64,000 nt of DNA. It comes from Bacillota bacterium. GTDB taxonomy: Bacteria > Bacillota > Clostridia > Lachnospirales > Cellulosilyticaceae. The notes under the pieces were generated by a model that was given only the letters and a program-made list of their open reading frames with translations, had not been told where the DNA came from and ran no database searches. The translations under genes were made by a program, and so were the position numbers. This document shows, piece after piece, positions 59,726 through 64,000 of the stretch (position 1 is the stretch's first letter; each line of letters starts with the position of its first letter). Where the stretch lies: the NCBI GenBank assembly GCA_023393125.1, contig JAEWMQ010000092.1:1-64000 (forward strand), written 5' to 3'.

Positions 59726-61348
59726 ATGGATAAAAAAATATATATTTTCGGACATAAAAATCCTGACACAGATTCAATATGTGCATGTATCTCGTATGCA
59801 CACCTAAAACGTGCATTAGGTAATGAAAATGTTGAAGCTGTTCGTTTAGGTAAAATAAGTAAGGAAACACAGTTTGCCTTAGATTATTTTGGTGTTAAAG
59901 CACCTCGTTTACTTGAAAATATCAAACCACAAGTAAGTGATATGAATTTTTATAATGTACCTCCAGTTTATGTGGTTGATTCAGTAAAAAAAGCTTGGAA
60001 TGTTATGACTGAAAATGGACGTCAAATGATTCCAGTTTTGTATCATGACCACAAGCTAGCTGGTGTTATTTCTATATCTGATATTGCTAAGACTTATATT
60101 GGCTTAACAGATGGATCTGTTCTTAAAAATCATAAAACACCATTTATCAACGTTGCTTCAGTTTTAGATGGTAAGGTTATAACTGGCTCTTATCCTCATG
60201 CTTACGTTTTAGGAGATGTTTATACAACTGCTTCTATTGATGATCATACAGAGCTTGCTGATACAGATATTATTATTACTGGTCCAAGTAGTGACCGTAT
60301 TCAAAAAGCTTTAAATTCTGGAGCAGGGGCAGTTATTATTACAGATCAAAATATGGATAATATCAATTTAGAACTTCCTACGGATTTAAGCTGCGCTGTT
60401 ATCTGTACACCTTATTCTTTCTTTAAGACAATTAAAATGATTTCACAAAGTATTTCTGTAAAAAATATTTTAAAGAAAGATGATATCACTTATTTTGAAA
60501 CAGATGATTATCTAGATGAAGTTAAACAAGTTATGCTTAATACTTCTTACCGTCACTTCCCAATCTTAGACCAGGAAGGATTAGTTAAAGGACTTATTTC
60601 TAAGCGACACCTTTTAGATATTCAAAAGAAAAAGGTTATTTTAGTAGATCATAATGAAAGAAGTCAAAGTGCAGATGGTATTGAACAAGCTGAAATACTA
60701 GAGATTATTGATCACCATCGTATTGCCAATATTGATACAGGTAATCCTCTATTCCTTCGTGCTGAACCTGTAGGATGTACCAATACTATTATTGGAAAGA
60801 TGTATGAAGAAAAAAATATAATGCCACCTAAAGAGATTGCAGGTATTATGCTTAGCGCTATTTTATCTGATACACTTATTTTTAAATCTCCAACTTGTAC
60901 ACCAGATGACGTGCGTATTGCTAAAAAACTAGCAGAAATTGCTGAAGTTGATTTATATACTTATGGTGCCGAACTGCTTGCTGCTGGTACTTCTTTAGAA
61001 GGTACTTCACCAGCGGAACTACTCAATATTGATAGAAAAGCATTCGCTGTTGGAAAATATAATATTAGTGTAGCTCAGGTTAATACTGGTGACTTTAAAA
61101 GCTTATTTAAGATTAAAGATAAAATCTTAGAAGAAATGCACCATTTAGAAGAAAAAGAAAATCTTGACCTCTGCTTACTAATGGTTACAGATATTGTAGT
61201 AGGTGGAACTGAACTTATCGTTACAGGACGCGAAAAACGTTTAGCTGAGGTACTATTTGGTTTAGATCCTACTGATGATAGCATTTTCCTTAAAGATGTG
61301 TTTTCTCGTAAAAAACAAATTGTTCCAAAACTTATGGGACTCTCTTAA
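59726..61348 (+). CDS. ppaC: Manganese-dependent inorganic pyrophosphatase with CBS and DRTGG domains
   Basis: A 540-residue family II pyrophosphatase. The catalytic DHH domain starts IFGHKNPDTDSICACISYAHL and is interrupted by a regulatory insert (about 70-305) of two CBS motifs flanking a DRTGG domain. It resumes with LVDHNE, IIDHHRIAN and a C-terminal DHHA2 domain with SxRKKQ at the end. CBS-containing enzymes are inhibited by AMP/ADP and activated by ATP or diadenosine polyphosphates. It removes pyrophosphate from biosynthetic reactions. RBS AAAGGAG. Divergent from purA. Confidence 0.95.
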   Translation: MDKKIYIFGHKNPDTDSICACISYAHLKRALGNENVEAVRLGKISKETQFALDYFGVKAPRLLENIKPQVSDMNFYNVPPVYVVDSVKKAWNVMTENGRQMIPVLYHDHKLAGVISISDIAKTYIGLTDGSVLKNHKTPFINVASVLDGKVITGSYPHAYVLGDVYTTASIDDHTELADTDIIITGPSSDRIQKALNSGAGAVIITDQNMDNINLELPTDLSCAVICTPYSFFKTIKMISQSISVKNILKKDDITYFETDDYLDEVKQVMLNTSYRHFPILDQEGLVKGLISKRHLLDIQKKKVILVDHNERSQSADGIEQAEILEIIDHHRIANIDTGNPLFLRAEPVGCTNTIIGKMYEEKNIMPPKEIAGIMLSAILSDTLIFKSPTCTPDDVRIAKKLAEIAEVDLYTYGAELLAAGTSLEGTSPAELLNIDRKAFAVGKYNISVAQVNTGDFKSLFKIKDKILEEMHHLEEKENLDLCLLMVTDIVVGGTELIVTGREKRLAEVLFGLDPTDDSIFLKDVFSRKKQIVPKLMGLS

Positions 61349-61470
61349 TTTTAAGAATAAAAGTTGAAAACAAGTCACATTCTACTTATAATATAAGTAG
61401 GATACAAGATTTGTATTACTATTAGGTTTAAAATAAATTTGAAATGCTTATAAAAGAAAGGAGTTTTGAC

Positions 61471-61680
61471 ATGGCAAAACAAATTACAAAAGATATGATT
61501 ATCGGAGAAATTCTCCAAGTAAACCAAGGTGTTATTCCTATTTTAATGAATTCAGGTATGCACTGCCTTGGATGTCCATCTTCACAAATGGAATCTCTTG
61601 CTGATGCATGTATGGTTCATGGTATTGATGCAGATGCATTAGTAGCAGAGCTTAATGATTTTCTTGCAACTGTAGAATAA
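61471..61680 (+). CDS. DUF1858 domain protein (redox-type disulfide protein)
   Basis: A 69-residue protein built of one DUF1858 domain: ITKDMIIGEILQVNQGVIPIL, then a CxxC in GMHCLGCPSSQMESL. This domain often occurs next to or fused with hybrid cluster proteins and redox enzymes and may carry a redox-active disulfide. The start is ATG 61471, preceded by AAAGGAG. It is 123 bases after ppaC and could be co-transcribed. Confidence 0.88.
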   Translation: MAKQITKDMIIGEILQVNQGVIPILMNSGMHCLGCPSSQMESLADACMVHGIDADALVAELNDFLATVE

Positions 61681-61693
61681 TAAACAAATGAGA

Positions 61694-61722
61694 AAAACAT
61701 CCTTCTTTAGGATGTTTTTTTC
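61694..61722 (+). terminator. Intrinsic terminator
   Basis: AAAACATCCT (61694-61703) pairs with AGGATGTTTT (61709-61718), followed by TTTT. It ends the DUF1858 gene. Confidence 0.9.
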
Positions 61723-61806
61723 ATTTGTTTCTATAAATATTTTCTTATAAACAAGGCATCCTAATCATGTAGTTAACACTTTATTATATTTCTAGGAGGC
61801 TTATTT

Positions 61807-61968
61807 ATGAAGAAAAATCCAAGCATTGGTTGTACAGTTGATTCTTGTCTATATCATGCAGGAACTGAAAACTATTGTACGTTACAACAGATTATGGTAG
61901 GTACTCACGAAAAACATCCTACTCAAGTTGAATGTACTGATTGTGAATCCTTCGAGCCTAAGTCTTAG
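61807..61968 (+). CDS. DUF1540 domain protein, 53 residues
   Basis: A very short gene with TAGGAGG seven bases before the ATG. The product has the DUF1540 Cys pattern: IGCTVDSCLYH, then NYCTL, then ECTDCESF near the end (C9, C14, C24, C43, C46), suggesting a small zinc-binding or redox protein. The function of the family is unknown; it is common in Clostridia, often in several copies. A terminator follows. Confidence 0.88.
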   Translation: MKKNPSIGCTVDSCLYHAGTENYCTLQQIMVGTHEKHPTQVECTDCESFEPKS

Positions 61969-61990
61969 ATTTTAACTATCCTCTAAACAG

Positions 61991-62033
61991 AAAAGAGTGA
62001 TTTTAAAGTATATAACTTTAAAACCACTCTTTT
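61991..62033. terminator. Bidirectional terminator
   Basis: A 19-bp stem with one mismatch (61991-62009 with 62015-62033), T-rich on the plus side, between the DUF1540 gene and mecA. Confidence 0.85.
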
Positions 62034-62038
62034 TGTTG

Positions 62039-62722
62039 TTATAAATATTTAGTAAGTACATCTATAGCATGTAAATAAATCATTACTTTACCATGCTCTT
62101 TAAGGAAACTTTCATCAAGCTCAGTAGATGGACATTTACTACCAAATTCTTCTAACAAACTTGCTAATGCTTCACTATTCACATTGGCTTTCTTGTTTTT
62201 TCCAAATACTAAAAAGTATTTATCGTTGTATTTATATAATGAATTATCTCCCGCAAACATTGGTTGTATACGATGTGCAGCCATACATGCACTGTCAAAT
62301 TCATTAAATAAAAACGTTAACTGTTTACTACTACTTACAGGTCTCTGCACCTCAGATTGATCAGTATCTCTTCCCATCAATGCTAAATCCGTTAATCTAT
62401 CTTCCTCTGGTTCTTTAAATGTTCTATGTGTAGGCCTTTCTCCAATAGCTTCTAATTTTTGTTCAATTTGTGATGGATCTTCAACTTTAGTAACAACAAT
62501 CATAATGCTGTCTGTAGATAAAGGCACAGCTTCTATCATTAATGGCACATTATCTGTTTCAAAACCAAAGTCTTCATAAGCTCTAGCCATCATATCTTTA
62601 AATAAAGCTTGGGCTTTTTTAGAACCATAGGCTAATTCACTAAGTTTCAGATTTCTATCGATAAGATCTGAGTGATTTAAAGTGACCTGAATTTGAGTAT
62701 CGCTTATCTTTTCTATTTTCAT
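62039..62722 (-). CDS. mecA: Adaptor protein MecA
   Basis: A 227-residue MecA. The N-terminal substrate-binding part begins MKIEKISDTQIQVTL, a variable acidic linker lies at about 85-125, and the C-terminal ClpC-binding domain carries LTFLFNEFDSACMAAHRI and YKYNDKYFLVFGK. MecA brings substrates to the ClpC-ClpP protease and limits competence or sporulation regulators in Bacillus. clpC is not in the window; clpP is at 19582. Single gene. Confidence 0.92.
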   Translation of the reverse strand: MKIEKISDTQIQVTLNHSDLIDRNLKLSELAYGSKKAQALFKDMMARAYEDFGFETDNVPLMIEAVPLSTDSIMIVVTKVEDPSQIEQKLEAIGERPTHRTFKEPEEDRLTDLALMGRDTDQSEVQRPVSSSKQLTFLFNEFDSACMAAHRIQPMFAGDNSLYKYNDKYFLVFGKNKKANVNSEALASLLEEFGSKCPSTELDESFLKEHGKVMIYLHAIDVLTKYL

Positions 62723-63008
62723 TCAAATCACATCCTTTCTAGATGAATTGCTCTTATTTATATATAATATCTTATTCACTAAGTATAATGGAGATGATTA
62801 TAAGTGTAAAGAGGTTAATAACCTAAAATAAATTAAGCCTTTAACTTATTCTTATTATTTATCTTCCTTATCTTAATTATAGTATAAAAAACATAAAAAA
62901 ACTATACTTCTACCATCTTATTATTACTATTATTCGTAATAATATTATATAACCAAAAATTTCTATGATAATGTTCTATTCTTTGTAATTTATTTAACAC
63001 TAAAAAAC
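62723..63008. other. Gene-free stretch between mecA and the pflB promoter
   Basis: Very AT-rich, with no reading frame having a ribosome binding site and no clear terminator or riboswitch that I can recognise. It should hold the mecA promoter. Confidence 0.4.
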
Positions 63009-63038
63009 TTGACGTGTATACAGTATACATTATATAAT
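63009..63038 (+). promoter_or_regulatory. Promoter of pflB
   Basis: TTGACG (63009-63014), an 18-base spacer, then TATAAT (63033-63038). The predicted start is near 63045, giving a leader of about 90 bases. Confidence 0.75.
63015..63029 (+). promoter_or_regulatory. 15-bp palindromic operator inside the pflB promoter
   Basis: TGTATAC-A-GTATACA, a perfect odd palindrome filling the space between -35 and -10. A bound protein here would exclude RNA polymerase. The sequence differs from the known Rex and CcpA sites. Confidence 0.6.
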
Positions 63039-63136
63039 ATATTCGTATTAATCAAATGATTACTTTTAATTATTTATTTTTTAACTTGACAGCGTAATTA
63101 TAACTTTCTCAAATTATCTTAAGGAGATGATGATTA

Positions 63137-64000
63137 ATGTTTGAACAATGGAATGGTTTTGAAGCAGGTATCTGGTCTAAAGAAGTAGATGTAAGAGATT
63201 TCATTCAAAAAAACTACACACCATATGAAGGTGATAGCTCTTTCTTACAAGGTCCAACAGCAGCTACAACAGCTCTTTGGAAACAAGTACTTGAACTTAT
63301 GGACGAAGAAAGAAAAAAAGGTATTTTAGATGCTGAAACAAAAGTACCATCTACACTTACTTCTCATGGTGCTGGCTATTTAAATAAAGATCTTGAACAA
63401 ATTGTGGGTCTTCAATCTGATAAACCACTTAAAAGAAATATTATGCCAAATGGTGGTGTACGTACTGTTAAAAATGCACTTAAATCATATGGTTATGAAT
63501 TAGATTCTCAAACAGAGGAAATCTTCTCTAAATATCGCAAAACTCATAATGAAGCTGTATTCTCTGCTTATACAAAAGATATGAGAGCTGCTCGTCATAG
63601 CCATATTATTACAGGTCTTCCTGATGCTTATGGACGTGGACGTATTATCGGTGACTACCGCCGTGTTGCTTTATATGGTATTGATTTCTTAGTAAAAGAA
63701 AAACAAGAACAAATGAATCAATTAGACGTTACACCAATGACAGAATCTATTGTACGTGATCGTGAAGAAACATCAGAACAAATTATCGCTCTTAAAGACC
63801 TGGCAAAAATGGCTGCTAACTATGGTTTCGACATTACAAAACCAGCAAAAGATACAAAGGAAGCTATCCAATGGTTATACTTCGGTTACCTTGGTGCTAT
63901 TAAACAACAAGATGGTGCTGCTATGTCAATCGGCCGTACATCTACTTTCCTTGATATCTATGCTGAAAGAGACCTTAAAGAAGGTACATATACAGAAACA
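63137..64000 (+). CDS. pflB: Formate C-acetyltransferase (pyruvate formate-lyase), 5' part
   Basis: The first 288 codons of a glycyl-radical enzyme that usually has about 750; the frame is open to the window end. The N-terminus matches PflB (WNGFEAGIWSKEVDVRDFI; GLPDAYGRGRIIGDYRRVALYG; GRTSTFLDIYAERDL). The catalytic cysteine pair and the radical glycine lie beyond the edge. It cleaves pyruvate with CoA to acetyl-CoA and formate in anaerobic fermentation. The start is ATG 63137, preceded by AAGGAG at 63121-63126, a rather long spacing of ten bases. The activase gene would be expected downstream. Confidence 0.95.
   Translation, partial: MFEQWNGFEAGIWSKEVDVRDFIQKNYTPYEGDSSFLQGPTAATTALWKQVLELMDEERKKGILDAETKVPSTLTSHGAGYLNKDLEQIVGLQSDKPLKRNIMPNGGVRTVKNALKSYGYELDSQTEEIFSKYRKTHNEAVFSAYTKDMRAARHSHIITGLPDAYGRGRIIGDYRRVALYGIDFLVKEKQEQMNQLDVTPMTESIVRDREETSEQIIALKDLAKMAANYGFDITKPAKDTKEAIQWLYFGYLGAIKQQDGAAMSIGRTSTFLDIYAERDLKEGTYTET

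Noticed and set aside
63086..63114. Second promoter before pflB starting with TTGACA
   Set aside because: No acceptable -10 at proper spacing; a start there would leave almost no leader before the ribosome binding site.

Overview
The window is about 64 kb of low-GC, gene-dense chromosome from an endospore-forming anaerobe of the Clostridia. I favour Lachnospirales, possibly close to Cellulosilyticum, but the genus is inference. The evidence is sporulation genes (spoVT, spoVG, yabP, yabQ, a cwlD-type amidase), a pyruvate formate-lyase at the right edge, Firmicutes-type regulators (PhoP/PhoR, PurR with PurBoxes, MecA), strong AGGAGG ribosome binding sites, frequent TTG/GTG starts and tRNA genes without an encoded CCA. 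Nearly everything is core chromosome. I saw no transposase, integrase, phage module or CRISPR array.

Layout: 0.2-0.8 kb cytidylate-kinase-like gene. 1.0-6.3 kb phosphate regulon on the minus strand: two pstS genes, each with its own Pho box, then pstC, pstA, pstB, phoU. 6.5-9.9 kb an rRNA methyltransferase convergent with phoP-phoR. 10-12 kb an unknown small protein, a radical SAM protein and a DUF4364 protein. 12.1-12.4 kb tRNA-Pro and tRNA-Gly. 12.4-21.6 kb an unknown acidic protein followed by the proteostasis cluster, transcribed tig-clpP-clpX-lonB-lonA-engB. 21.8-27.9 kb a small unknown gene, a DJ-1 family gene, a BclB-type collagen-like spore-surface protein with a sigma-K-like promoter, two glycosyltransferase/TPR paralogues and a CYTH protein. 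28.0-28.9 kb a nine-gene tRNA operon with an internal duplication. 28.9-31.7 kb a phosphodiesterase, rdgB, an orphan cheW and prfB with a programmed +1 frameshift. 31.8-47.5 kb an initiator tRNA and the conserved Firmicutes block, transcribed purR, glgC-glgD, spoVG, glmU, prs, pth, mfd, prsA-like, spoVT, mazG, hup, rqcP, yabP, yabQ, divIC. 47.7-51.3 kb murC and a dnaD-dnaC helicase-loading pair. 51.4-57.8 kb a MocR regulator, the cwlD-type amidase, a lipase-like hydrolase, a GH18 protein, a lipoprotein and a Bax-inhibitor-1 protein. 58-62.7 kb purA, a CBS-type pyrophosphatase, two small Cys-containing proteins and mecA. 63.1 kb onward the first 288 codons of pflB.

How the genes work together: PhoPR and the two Pho boxes form a local phosphate-starvation circuit. 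PurR appears to control itself and purA through two paired PurBoxes. ClpX/ClpP, two Lon proteases, trigger factor and MecA form a protein quality-control set. The collagen-like protein and the two neighbouring glycosyltransferases look like a spore-surface glycoprotein module, the most interesting accessory-like part of the window. A perfect palindrome between the -35 and -10 boxes of the pflB promoter suggests a dedicated repressor.

All function calls come from reading motifs and gene order by eye; no database search was possible.
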